The notes under the pieces: model-generated
Told to the model about the DNA's origin: nothing
The model's input: the letters and a program-made list of their open reading frames with translations, nothing else
Databases searched by the model: none
Translations under genes and position numbers: made by a program
DNA from: Aegilops tauschii subsp. strangulata
Lineage: Eukaryota; Streptophyta; Magnoliopsida; Poales; Poaceae
DNA length: 64,000 nucleotides
NCBI RefSeq assembly: GCF_002575655.3
Contig: NC_053040.3
Coordinates: forward strand, 457,670,780 to 457,734,779
Direction: 5' to 3'
Shown here: piece after piece, positions 31,598 through 42,807 of the stretch
How positions within the stretch are numbered: the first letter of the stretch is position 1
Layout of the letters: each line of letters begins with the position of its first letter

Positions 31598-32642
31598 GGT
31601 AATTGATGAGAACATACATCAAAGCTTTAGATAAAAGATATGAAGAGTAACAAGTAAAGGTTTGGAAAGACATGTAACATGCATAGGCCCCCTCTACATG
31701 TATGCAATCATGTTAAGATAGAATATAAGAATCATGTGAATGCATAAGCATGTCAGGTCAAACAATGAGTTACATGCATCTTGGCTATATGCATTAGAGC
31801 AAATGATGTAGAAATATGTACATCAGCAAGAGATGATCATGCACATGAGTGTGATGCATATACTTACCTTGTGGTCTTGAGCTAGCTTTGGAAGAGGTGA
31901 ACTTGAGAAAACAGGGTTAGATAACACAAGAACACTCTAAATAAAGCAAGTTCAGAGAATCACAAGAGTACCAAGACTGGGATGACATGTAATGAGTGAG
32001 TACTTAGTACTTCATTTGGATATAGACATGTCCCCAAAGATTAAGAATATGCAATGATTCCAAAAAAATTCTTCCCTTGATATGGACTCTTTCTCCCCCT
32101 GAATCTGATATTGGATAATGGGAGAAGGTAGGGTAAGAGAAAATCAGAGAAAGAAAAAAAACAGAGCAGGAAATGGTGCAAACAACCATATATTGACATG
32201 TCTTTCCCCTCTTAAAGACATGTGACTTCTCTCCTCTTTCTGTTAACAAGCATCTGGAAGAGCATAAAGAGCTCATATGATAAGCTTTGATGTGCTCTCC
32301 TCCCCCTTTGACATCAATTTCCAAGAAGGGTACTTCTGGAGCATGAGTCAAATAGGTTTGGTCCTTGAGACACACTACAAAGCAGCATCTAGTTTAAGAT
32401 GCGTAGAGGATAAGAATCATTGAGTGGAGCTGGAGAAGAATGAAATATGCAATCGCAAAAAGTTTTCTCAGCAGTGAAATCGGTAATGCCGACCGGTTTC
32501 CATCGGTGATGCCGAGTTGGCAGTGTCATGGATGATGCATATCGGTCAGACCAGGTTAGTCCACGTCGGTTGTACCGATGAACTATCTACAAGATATTCT
32601 TGTAGTTCGGTCTAGCCGATAGGCTTGGATCGGTGAGTCCGA
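31598..32642 (-). mobile_element. Internal 3' non-coding part of the Copia-like element
   Basis: No pol motif is visible. The palindromic TCGGTxxxxCCGA motif reappears in six diverged forms at 32478-32642. The segment stops where CACTACTGTAGG begins at 32643. Confidence 0.5.
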
Positions 32643-33000
32643 CACTACTGTAGGATGCTGCTAATGCAACACTACGATCAGAGACCCTTCGACGAAATTG
32701 TGTGCGATGCAATAATCGCAAATGGTGGTGTAAAAAACCGTCAAAAAAGGTGCAAAACATTTTCGATGATGGATGCATCAAACACGGTTGGAATTTTAGT
32801 TGCATGTGCGATGCAGGGCATACGATTCAGTTCAATTAACTGTTTGCAATGAGGAGGAACAAAAGAAACGAGCAGCCAGATGAAGGTGTGTGCGATATAT
32901 AGCATATGGTTCACTCGGATGAACTGTTTGTGATTAGGCAACACAAAAGAAACGGTCAGCCAGATCAAGGTGTGTGCGATATACGGCATGCGGTTCACTC
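32643..33000 (+). repeat. CACTA-type segment with 84-bp repeats, copy 1
   Basis: This starts CACTACTGTAGG and continues as a collinear, diverged copy of 40531-40890. From 32805 an 84-bp unit (TGTGCGAT...GGCATxCGGTTCACTCGG...GAACTGTTTG) repeats at 32805, 32889 and 32973. Homology stops near 33000, where the 5' flank of the DUF295 pseudogene begins. CACTA at the left edge may be a transposon terminus inserted in the Copia-like element (CGA before it), but no matching right end is visible. Confidence 0.7.
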
Positions 33001-33183
33001 GGCCTTGTCGTCAGTGTGTGACCTCTGTGGCAACCGTTCGCTCCCCACTAGCCTCTTCTTGTACCGTGGCAACCGTCCACCACCTCTTTGCCTTTCCCTT
33101 TCGATTTGGAACTGCTGTCGCATGCTCTTCCTCCCTCCATTTGCCTTCACCCTTCCTTTTGCCATTGTTCGATCATCTTCTCC

Positions 33184-34594
33184 ATGGAGGGAACAGGTCG
33201 GAAACGACCCCGTTATTCTTGCCCCGATCTTAAAGATGACGTGGTGGAGGAACTCATTGATCGGTGCGACGTCATCACCTCGGCTAGCACGGCAGGTTCA
33301 TTCAAGTCCATTCTCGACTCAACAAATAACATCATTGCAAAGAACCCAAGGGTTCAAGAGCGGTTTGATCTCCCCTATCTTGTTCGCCATGATGCTGGTC
33401 GCTGGCGTGGGGACGACGGAAGCGTCGCCTTGTGCAAGTTGATGCCGCTTGATAATGATATGTGTGATGTTAAGATGCCATTGCTTGAGGGTAAGGCTTG
33501 GGCAGGCGAAAATGGAGATTGGGTTGTTTATATTGGGTATAACTGCGAGTGGGAACTTGTGAATGTGTACACTCGTCACCGGGTTCCACTTCCAAAAATC
33601 ACAGACTGCCCTGAGCTTTGAGCACACAGATGATCTACGTATGTTCAAATACGATCATGGTGACTGTCGTCTATGGAAGATAGCAATTTGTCGAGTTCCC
33701 AACCGCTCTTGGGATTACAAGAACTATGAAGTTATTGCTATCTTTGACAAGCTTGTTGCCATCCTTACTTCCACGCCTCGATGGATATTGCTCAAAAATC
33801 AATTTTTGAACATGGATGAGTACTGTGATGCAATTCAATCCGAGGGTCTTGTGTTTTCTGCCACCACTCGTGGCACTATTTTTGCATGGAATCCTTATGG
33901 TTTCGGTACGTTAGTCTTCCACCATAATTATAATGGTTTCATCCACATGCATGCGGGTTAGCTAGTTTCCCTTTACTAATTAACCTTCTTGTGTTTCCAA
34001 GGTCCTGTGAACATTCCACCACCTACACTTGAACAAATTTATAACCAAGGGGGAGATGACGATGGTGATGATCACGAGCATGAGGACGAGTAGGACCTAT
34101 ATACTCAGTGGCGCCTGGCAACTTATTCCGATGGATCACCTCTTCTTGTATGTATACAGGGCACTGCTGATGTTACTAACGAAGCAGATGTTGTCTCCCA
34201 TGGTCGCACTCTCTAGACCTATTCCAACATCCGTTGCAGGGTATTCGAGATGGATACTAGTGTACTAGAGCCAACACCTTCTCCCTGGTTCAGTATTGAT
34301 AGTCTTGGAGAAAACTCGCTCTTTCTTGGACAAAACTATCCAATGATGGTGAAAGGCGATCCAGCTGCTGTTGACACAATGTTACTACCATTTATGAGAA
34401 GCAACTGTATCTATACCTCGGACATTGCTATGGTTCCCTACCCTGGCTATCACAATATGTGTCCTGATATAGGCCGCTTCAGCCTGGATGATCAGTCCTG
34501 CGTTGGTCTCGAGATTGACAATAGCTGGCCCTTCCCAGAGAATCAGTTATGGTTCAAAGCAAGCGTTTCCAATGCCGAGGATTGGTTGAGCTGA
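33184..34594 (+). pseudogene. DUF295-type (F-box-associated, KIB-like) gene, disrupted
   Basis: Proteins of this grass-expanded family carry a DUF295 beta-propeller-like domain, often behind an F-box. ATG 33184 opens exon 1, whose frame breaks at TGA 33619 but resumes one base over (from 33617) with FEHTDDLRMF. A 96-bp GT-AG intron (33906-34001) follows, and exon 2 continues in phase. Exon 2 has in-frame TAG at 34091 and 34214 and then the typical C-terminal DUF295 wording SLGENSLFLGQNYP and RSNCIYTSD, ending at TGA 34592-34594. One frameshift and two stops make it a pseudogene, though the intron boundaries survive. There is no F-box at the N-terminus. It sits between CACTA-type repeats, so it may have been captured by a transposon. 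Confidence 0.8.
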
Positions 34595-35634
34595 AGTTCA
34601 TTTCATCGCTTTGTTATTTGTTGTGTGAGAAAAACTTTACTTTACTAGAATATTTTTTTGTAAATAATCTGTAATCCAACATGTATCCTCGTTGTCGTTG
34701 TGTGTTGATGACTTGTTGTATGTAATGAATGGTACATTTGCATATGTGTCCCATCAACTCACGCTTGCTCGCACGGCACACGGGTCATGTGGCGGCACGT
34801 ATATTACTTTTATATTTGGACGATTAATGATGCCGCTTTATTGCTTAACCGAAGCATGGCACAGATCCATTGTTGGTCTAATGCTCACGGTTCGAATAAA
34901 TAATCCATTTGGGATATTGGTTCCCAATTATTAATAATCTCCCGTCTGTAATTAGATAAAGATTACGTCAAAACTGGTCTCAAATTTGACAAAAAAGTAC
35001 AATGCCACTTTGTATTGGTGTCCATATGAACAGTGCTAGTGATTTTAGTTGCAAAAATTAGATAGTGCTAGTGATTTTTAGCTGCATATTTTAACAAATC
35101 GCAGTGTTACAAGGTTGACAAATGGCAATGTTACTAGATAAACAAATGTCAATCTTTCCAGTTTGACAAATGGCAACATACCCAATATGACAGATGCAAA
35201 TCTTACCAAATTGTTTCTACGTGGTTGCACACGGGTCATCCAAAACAACTGTTTGCGTTGAAGGGATGCACAAATCCTGCACTGCGAATTTTCCCTTGAC
35301 TTAAGGGGGAAGACCATAGCTCTCACTTTGCATACGGGTGTTCTATCTAAAATGTTTGCGATCAAGAGCTGCACAAATCCTGCTCGGCACATTTTCTGTT
35401 GGCTTCCTGGGGAAGCTATCGGTTTGCATACGGGTGTTCTAACTAAAACGTTTGCGGTGAGTGTTTTATATTTAAAAACCATTGACGTTATTTTCAAAAG
35501 AAAAACGTTTGATAAGTCTGTACATTAAGAGAGAAAAACACAAGTTCGTTCAAACCATATCTTTCATTCAGTCACACTGTGAATTTATATTCATATGATT
35601 GAGAATTCGAGATACAGTATTAAACCCAAAAAAA
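34595..35634. other. Non-coding sequence with short repeats
   Basis: Around 35115-35210 TTGACAAATGGCAA recurs about every 30-45 bp. At 35246-35460 a 103-bp tandem duplication carries GCACAAATCCTGC (35268, 35371) and GCATACGGGTGTTCTA. A minus-strand frame across this (35497-35078) shows a repeated RTPVCK segment but no family motif, and I do not call it. Confidence 0.55.
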
Positions 35635-36219
35635 CTATTTCCGGCGGCGGCCGAGGCAGCGTGCCACGCCGCCGTTGTCGTTGTCGTCATCCGGGATGCC
35701 GTTGTTGAAGTCTTCAAGGCAGCACAAAATGTTCTTCACTTGTAAATCAAACATCATGTCATCGCGCGATTGACGGGCGGGGCGCGGGAGGATGGCAACT
35801 GGCACCGCTGAGAGGTAGCGGTCGACGGCAGCGTCCCATGCCGCTGAGGGGGGCGCGCACACGGGCATGGGCGCGGCGGGTGCAGCCAAATGCACGGGGA
35901 CCGGCGCCACGGTGGGTGGAGGGGCCCGCACGGGCACGGGCATGGGCGCGGCGGGTGCAGCCAAACGCACGGAGACCGGCGTCATGGTGGGTGGAGGGGC
36001 GCGCACTGGCACGGGCACGAGCACGGGCGATGGCGCTGGCATGTACACGAGCTCGCGCTGGTCCGCGGAGACCTCGCTGACGCCCACACCTTCCAGCTCG
36101 ATAGTGCTCGGCGACCAGCCCGTCAATGCTACGGGGATGGTCGCTGGCGCGGGGATGGGAGCTGGGACGAGAGCGGGAGCAGCAACCGCCGCAGCCAGCT
36201 CGTTCAGGGCCATGTCCAT
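35635..36219 (-). CDS. Hypothetical Pro/Ala/Val-rich protein, TE-associated
   Basis: I do not recognise this 194-residue protein. Residues about 20-125 are a low-complexity region of APxPVPVRAPPPT units, including a direct duplication (PVRAPPPTxxPVxVxLAAPAAPMPV twice). The C-terminal third is more ordinary and contains DDMMFDLQVKNILCCLEDF, followed by an acidic then Arg-rich end. A 35-codon frame from ATG 36311 (KFGEVDSKPEEIENKENG) runs into this ATG in another frame, so the true N-terminus may have been separated by a frameshift. Three overlapping open frames here reflect high GC. Function is unknown, and it may be part of a transposon or a captured, decaying gene. Confidence 0.4.
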   Translation of the reverse strand: MDMALNELAAAVAAPALVPAPIPAPATIPVALTGWSPSTIELEGVGVSEVSADQRELVYMPAPSPVLVPVPVRAPPPTMTPVSVRLAAPAAPMPVPVRAPPPTVAPVPVHLAAPAAPMPVCAPPSAAWDAAVDRYLSAVPVAILPRPARQSRDDMMFDLQVKNILCCLEDFNNGIPDDDNDNGGVARCLGRRRK

Positions 36220-36311
36220 GAGGCCCCATTCTCCTTATTTTCTATCTCCTCCGGCTTGGAGTCGACTTCACCAAACTTGAAGATTAGTGGCAGATGATCA
36301 TTCTGCGCCAT

Positions 36312-36699
36312 GGCATTGCTGGAGGTCTGCGGGAGGGAGGGGAATGGGAGGCGAACAGTAAGGCCGCCCGTATTAAACAGTGGTTCGGGCGCCATTAATG
36401 GAGAGGAAGGCGGGCGGCCATGGAAGTCAAAGGGCTTGCTGCCCAGTGAGCCTGCACAACGTACAACTCGCACGCTTCCTGGTGAGCCTACACATTGGAG
36501 GACAGCTTGCACGCCTCTCGGTCAGCCTGCGCACCGGACTCCGCTCGCACGCCTCCCATTCAGTCAAGCAGCTGTCCGCACGGCACCTCCTATAGCCATT
36601 AAAATGAAGACACGTGGTGTCATGTGAATGGTTAACAGAACGCACACGATTTGAATTATACAAATGTTTAAGATATTAAAGTCGTAGTTATTTTTTCAA
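36312..36699. other. Upstream flank of the minus-strand ORF with a short tandem repeat
   Basis: A degenerate 36-39-bp unit (GTGAGCCTGCACA..., CGCACGCxTC) repeats at 36446, 36482 and 36521. Nothing else is supported. Confidence 0.6.
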
Positions 36700-39600
36700 A
36701 ATGCCTTTGTTGGCTGTTATTCGAGTGCGCCTTCTCTCAAAATGGACACAAAAAATACCACAGCATGTTGGGTGTCATTCCATGATAGCATGCCAGGTTT
36801 CATGAATTTCAGACGAGTTTTGGATTTACTAGAATTTAAAAACAAAGTATCTCAACATTTTGCCGGCAATCAACGGTGCCCTGATGTTTGAAATTCATTC
36901 CCATTTCTTGCATGGGACCTAATAAGCATGCACCCACGGACATAGATTTGATTTTCCAACCAATTTATATGCACTGGAGCATGTGCATGTAGTTCAAATT
37001 TGAATTATGCACATAAAATGCCTCGAAAACCCAGTTAATGTATAAAAATGTCCAAACGAACCCCCAAAAATTCCAAAATTTAACACAACACTCCTGTTGT
37101 TCTATGTTGACACTAGAAATTTTTTGAAAGCAATAAGAGGTACCGGATATGGTTTCGTCCCCAAAGGTGGGATGTTCCCTACCGAAACCATCAGGCTTAT
37201 TGTGAGAAGCCCTGGTCTGTGAGAAACTTATATCCAAACCTGCACCAAATGGGACAAAAATTTTACCACGGCATGTTGATGCCGCTCCATGATAGCATAG
37301 CAAGTTTCATGAATTTCAGACGAGTTTTGGATTTCCTAGAATTTAAAAACCAGGTATCTCAATGTTTGCGGCCGAGTGACCGTGGCAGGGTGTTTGACAT
37401 TCATTCCCATTTCTTGCATGGGACCTAAGCATGCAACCAAGGACACATAATTGAATTTTCAACCAATTTATATGCATTAGATCATATGCATGTATTTCAA
37501 ATTTGAATTATGTACATAAATGCATTGAAAACTCAATTAATGCATAAAAGTGTCCAAACGAACCCCGAAAAATCCCAAAAATTGACACAACACTCCTGTT
37601 GTTCTATGTTGACACGAGAAATTTTTTTGAAAGCAATAAGAGGCAATGGATATCGTTTCGTCCACAAAGGTGGGACGTTCCCTACCGAAACCACCAGGCT
37701 TGTTGTGAGAAGCATATCCCCAAACCTGCCCCAAATGCGACAAAAAAATTTACCACAGCATGTTGATGCCGCTCCATGAGAGCATGCCAAGTTTCATGAA
37801 TTTCAGACGAGCTTTGGATTTACTAGAATTTTAAAACCAGGTATCTCAATGTTTGCAGCCGAGTGACGGTGGCAGGGTGTTTGACATTCATTCCCATTTC
37901 TTGCATGGGACCTAAGCATGCAACCAAGGACACAGATTTGAATTTTCAACCAATTTATATGCATTAGAGCATGTCCATGTAGTTCAAATTTTAATTATGC
38001 ACATAAATTCATTGAAAACTCAATTAATGCATAAAAATGTCCATACGAACCTCGAAAAATCCCAAAAGTTAACACAACACTCCTGTTGTTCTATGTTGAC
38101 ACGAGAAATTTTTTGAAAGCAATAAGAGGCAATGGATATCGTTTCATCCCCAAAGGTGGGACGTTCCCTACCGAAATCATCAGCCTTGTGAGAAGCTCTC
38201 ATTTGTGCGAAGCATATCCCCAAACCTGCCCCAAATGGGACAAAAACTTTACCACCACATGTTGATGCCGCTCCATGATAGCATGCCAAGTTTCATGAAT
38301 TTCAGATGTGCTTTGGATTTACTAGAATTTAAAAACCAGGTATCTCAATGTTTGCGGCCGAGTGACGGTGGCAGGGTGTTTGACATTCATTCCCATTTCT
38401 TGCATGGGACCTAAGCATGCAACCAAGGACACAGATTTGAATTTTCAACTAATTTATATGCATTAGAGCATGTCCCTGTAGTTCAAATTTGAATTATGCA
38501 CATGAATGCATAGAAAACTCAGTTAATGTATAAAAATGTCCAAGAGAACCCCGAAAAATCCCAAAAATTGACACAACACTCGTGTTGTTCTATGTTGACA
38601 GAAGAAACATTTTGAAAGTAAGAAGAGGCAACAGATATTGTTTCGTCCCCCAAGGTGGCACGTACCCTATCGAAACCATTAGGCTTGTTGTGAGAGAAGC
38701 TCTGGTTTGCGAGAAGCTTATACCCACACCTGCCCCAAATGGGACGATACTTTTACCATGGCATGTCGCTGCCGTTCCATCATATCATGTCAAGTTTCAT
38801 GAATTTCAGACGAGTTTTCGATTTACTAGAATTTTAAAACCATGTATCTCAATGTTAGCGGCCGAACGCAGTGTCAAGGTGTTTGACATTCGTTCTCATT
38901 TCTTGTATGTGACCTAATCTTTTAACCAAGGACAAACATTTGATTTTGCAACCCGTTTTTATGGACTGGAGCATGTGCATGTAGCTCAATTTTGAATTAT
39001 GCACATAAATGCCTAGGAAACTCAATTAACGTATAAAAATGTCCAAACGATCCCCGAATAAAATCCAAAATTTAACACGACACTCCTGTTGTTCTATGTT
39101 GACACTAGTAAAAAAATTGAAAGGAAGAAGTGGCGACGATTATTGTTTTGTCCACAAAGGTGACAAGTTTCCCTAACGGAACCATGATGCTTTCTTGTGA
39201 GAAGCTCTGGTTTGTGAGAAGCTTATACCACAACCTGCCCCAAATGGGACAATATTTTTTACCCCAACATGTTGATGCCATTCCATGATAGCATGCCAAG
39301 GTTCATGAATTTCAGACGGGTTTTGGATTTACTAGAATTACAAAAGCAAGTACCTCAACATTTGCCGGAGAGCCACGGTGCCGTGGTGTTCGAAATTCAT
39401 CCCCATTTCTTGCATGGGACATAAGCATAAACCCATGGACACATATATGATTTTACAACCTATGTTGGTGCACCGGAGCATGTGCGTGTGCTTTAATTTT
39501 GAATTGTGCACCTGAAATGGCTAGAAAACCAATTTAATGTATAAAATTTCCAAACGAACCCTAAATAATTCCAATTTTCTTACGACACACATATAGTTGC
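36700..39600 (+). repeat. About 500-bp tandem satellite-like repeat, six copies
   Basis: CATGAATTTCAGACGxG recurs at 36801, 37308, 37795, 38294, 38798 and 39304 (spacings 507, 487, 499, 504, 506). Each unit carries CCTGTTGTTCTATGTTGACA, GTTCCCTACCGAAACC-like and TTCTTGCATGGGACC segments. Copies are clearly diverged, so the array is old. Open frames of 70-110 codons are repeat-derived. The unit appears distantly homologous to the 513-bp satellite at 43787. Confidence 0.93.
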
Positions 39601-40087
39601 ATGTTCACTGCAGATAAAAGGTCTAGAAATTCAAACACCATCCATTGCCACTGTGACCCCATTATGTAATTCAAATCAAGAAGATCCCACACAGTTTATT
39701 ATCACCAACCGTGTGAGATGCAGCACAAAATATCTTGGAGCACCGTTGGGGTATAGTATGCATATGGCTTACGCGAGAAGGTGCGACGGCTACAGTCCAC
39801 TGCCCGCTCTGAATAAGGGGTCGTGTCTGATGACACTTTGCGTGCCAGTTTTTTCGCTGAAGCGATTCCAAATTTTTGGCTTCTGCGGAAATATCTACCT
39901 CCCCGCCCCCTCCCCCTTACCAAAAGCCACATTTCCCATGTTTCCGCCTTCATTTCCAAGTTGAAACTTTCACTCCTTGCTTGCAGCGCCGCCTCCTCGC
40001 CGGCGACCCTCCTTCACGCTGCTCGGCCTCGCCTATCCAGGCAGGTAAAACACACCCGACCCCCATCCTCCTCCTTCCACACCCCAC
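39601..40087. other. Flank between the 500-bp array and a plus-strand ORF
   Basis: C-rich, leader-like sequence from about 39890 precedes the ATG at 40088. A possible donor (CAGGTAAAAC near 40040) suggests a leader intron. No protein is supported. Confidence 0.4.
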
Positions 40088-40654
40088 ATGCCCCGACCGC
40101 CGGCGCGACACCTTCCACCCAAATCACCGACCCCTCCACCAAATAAGCGCCGCCCTAAGCCATGGTACACGCAGTATAGCCAGGATCTCAAGGAGCATTT
40201 GGCAGCGGAGAAGCAAATCGCGGCCGCATGCACGGATGAGGTCGCGATGGCTGCCATTCGTGCTGACCCCTAGATCTTGGAGGAGCACCTCGCCGTCGAG
40301 GCCACCGTCGAGGCCTCGCGCGCCGATGCCGCGACGCGGTTGGCTGCTTTAAACGACAGTTTGTGGCGTTTTCTTGAGGCCACCCTCAGTGCCTTCGACG
40401 AAGACTACGAGGTGTTTTCTCAGCGTGCACGTGCTTACCTCATCTCGAGAGCCAGCAGGTTGGTGCCTAGAGCGGCTCAGGCAACTCACCACTATGACGA
40501 GGGCACCCACGATGCAGAGGCCTCGCCCTCCACTACTGCAGGTTGCTGCTACCGCGACACTATAATCAGAGACCCTTCGAGAAACTGTGTGCGATGCAAT
40601 AATCGCAAATGGTGGTTTAAAAGAACCATCAAAAAAGGTGCAACACGTTTGTGA
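40088..40654 (+). pseudogene. Unknown TE-associated ORF with one in-frame stop
   Basis: ATG 40088 opens a frame that continues to TGA 40652-40654 apart from TAG at 40271-40273. The N-terminus is Pro/Arg-rich (KRRPKPWYTQYSQDL). An Ala/Glu-rich helical region follows (EEHLAVEATVEASRADAATRL), then SLWRFLEATLSAFDEDYEVF. From 40531 the frame runs into CACTA-type repeat sequence, so the last 40 residues are probably not part of the original protein. I do not recognise the family. The continuous frame on both sides of a single stop argues for recent inactivation. Confidence 0.45.
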
Positions 40655-41483
40655 TGCCGGATGCATCAAACACGGTTCTGATTTTCATTGCGTGTGTGAT
40701 GCAGGGCATACGGTTCAGTCCAATGAACTGTTTGCGATGAGGCGGAACAAAAGAAACGGGCAGCTAGATGAAGGCATGTGCGATATTCAGCATACGGTTC
40801 ACTCGGATGAACTATTTGTGATGAGAAAGAACAATAGAAACGGGCAGCCAGATAAAGGTGTGTGCGGTATACGGCATGCGGTTCACTCAGATGAACTGTT
40901 TGTGTTGAGACAAGAGAATAGAAACGGTTCAATATAACAAGATGTGTGTGATACGCGGCAAACAGGTTTGTAATCAGAAATGTGTGCGAAGACCGATAAT
41001 AACACAGACGGTTGCTGCTAATAAGACGTATGTGATATGCTCTGTCTACACAACATCTATTGGCCACAAGGATGCGAAGAGGGCATCCTATATCAGCAAG
41101 GACTAGCTGTTCCACCAGTAGCTCATCTAAGAGAACTCTCAAGTTAACTGTGCTCAGGCTGGAGCAGCCATGAGATGGGTGACTGGATGGGAAGTTGTCT
41201 TGATGTTAAATTAACTGATGGGATGGGTCATCCCGGTCAAATTAAATTACCTTTGACCTAGATGATCCATCCCATCAGTTAAATCAACCTCGAGGTCCTT
41301 GTTTTTTTAACACATGATAAAGAAGGTCTACCGCATTACTTTTTGACAATGTGCGATATGTGGCATATAGTTGATCAATCCGACCTGTTTGTGATGGAAT
41401 AAGCCATGTGTTTTGTGGGCAAATGCTTGCTAGTATTCAACCGTTTGCGATTGATGAATTCATCACCGACGGGTTCCCTAGTG
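40531..41483 (+). mobile_element. CACTA-type segment with 84-bp subterminal repeats and right terminus, copy 2
   Basis: This starts CACTACTGCAGG like the copy at 32643. The 84-bp unit repeats near 40693, 40777 and 40861 and a decayed unit reappears at 41347. The segment ends CGGGTTCCCTAGTG at 41483, which is CACTAGGGAACCCG on the minus strand and a good CACTA terminus. The opposite terminus is not seen. The orientation of the repeats matches copy 1. Confidence 0.6.
41211..41282. repeat. 72-bp imperfect hairpin
   Basis: TTAACTGATGGGATGGGTCATC (41211-41232) pairs with 41261-41282 with one mismatch, and the inner GGTCAAA and TTTGACC also pair. It may be a small foldback element or a structured subterminal segment. 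Confidence 0.75.
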
Positions 41484-41703
41484 TGGTCTGTGTTCATCTG
41501 ATCATCATCTACTTCTTGTGCTAGCTCGATGTTCCTTCTATGCTCAGTTTCCATTAATTGATGGCGTTTTATGAACACACCACCGTTTCCCGCCATTTCC
41601 TCACCTGTTTCCCGCCACCCAGCGATATTGTGCATAAACCTAGGCGGCGCGCGACGTAAGGAGGTGCCAAGCGCAGTCTATAGCACATCCACCTTTTCCG
41701 AGC
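41484..41703. other. Leader-like flank of the next plus-strand ORF
   Basis: This sequence lies between the CACTA-like end and ATG 41704. No feature is supported beyond a C-rich stretch. Confidence 0.4.
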
Positions 41704-42437
41704 ATGCCAACCCACCAAAGTGCTGCCTCTGCCATCAACTTCATCGACGAGGAAAACGAGCAGGCGCCACGGCTCGTCGAGGCCGAGGCGCTCCTAGGCA
41801 ACACGATGGACGACTCCATGATGCGCGTCATCACCGGGGTTGAGCAGACCTTTGGCGCATGGTGCTTGAGCGACGCGGATCAAGATAGGCATGTCAGCGC
41901 CGGGGTGCAGCTCGCCGCACAACATGATCAATGGCGCGCCATAGAGCAAGCTAGGCGTGTCCGCGCCGATAGGCTATGGCTCGCCACAGAGCGAGAGGCG
42001 CGGCACGCCGCACAGCAAGAGCGGATCCATCGGCGCTTGCCTGCAGTCGACACGGCGTCGCAGCTGGGTATACGTCCTGTCAGTACCCCCATTCCTCGCC
42101 AGGAGTGGCAGAGGCCCTCTGCGCCGTACTTGCACCAAAGACCGGCCGCACCGTACTTGCATCGGATGCCCGCCGCGCCGTTCGCATGGGTCGCGCCGTT
42201 CGCCTTGTCCGCGGCCCGCTCGATGCTAACGCGCTGGTCGGTAGGCTCGACCGCTTCCTTGGCCCAGATGTCCACCTAGGCGCAGTAGGGGAACATGGCC
42301 GTCGCATCCTCAAGCTTGTGATCTCCGATGAAATAGCCAACTTGGAGCTCGAGATCGCGCTCCAGATGTACCGTGAGCGTGTCGACCGCTTGGACGAACA
42401 CCTGCACGAGTTCAGGCAGAGCCAAGAGCTACCGTAG
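41704..42437 (+). pseudogene. Unknown TE-associated ORF, frameshifted
   Basis: ATG 41704 opens a frame with AASAINFIDEENEQAPRLVE near the start and an Arg/Gln-rich helix, continuing to about 42180. After that the coding-like frame is another one, reading VRGPLDANALVGRLDRFLG, then HGRRILKLVISDEIANLELE and a coiled-coil-like end closing at TAG 42435-42437. The shift falls within a region of near-repeats (CCGTACTTGCA twice, 42124-42165), a likely slippage site. I do not recognise the family. It converges on the minus-strand ORF at 42808. Confidence 0.45.
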
Positions 42438-42807
42438 GCAAGGGCTGCTGGTCATGGTCTCATGGATGCATTTTATTTTGTTGTGTCGTTTCGACGTGGA
42501 TAGCTATGTATTCACAGCAATCATAGTATTGCTTTGTTTATTCCTCTGTTTCAATGTGTGTACTCGGTTTTCCGTTCTTATATGTTCTGTTTCAATGTGT
42601 GTATATACGCTTTCCATTCTGTATGTGTGGATGATAACAGCTAGATTCAAATTAGTATATACAAACAGATAGAAAATGGAATTCATAATATATATATATA
42701 TATATTAATTGTTCATTAGTTCATCACAGAATATATATATATAATATCATCACATATACGTGATGATACTTTACAATGCATAAAATTGAAAACGAACAAT
42801 ATTAAAA
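42438..42807. other. Intergenic AT-rich sequence with (AT)n microsatellites
   Basis: (AT)n tracts lie at 42687-42706 and 42732-42743, between convergent decayed ORFs. Both 3' ends presumably fall here. Confidence 0.7.

Noticed and set aside
35759..36280. Overlapping 135-156-codon frames around the Pro-rich ORF
   Set aside because: Alternative registers of a GC-rich repeat. Only the frame ending at 35635 has an ordinary C-terminal region.
37219..38917. 70-111-codon frames in the 500-bp array
   Set aside because: Repeat-derived and inconsistent between copies.
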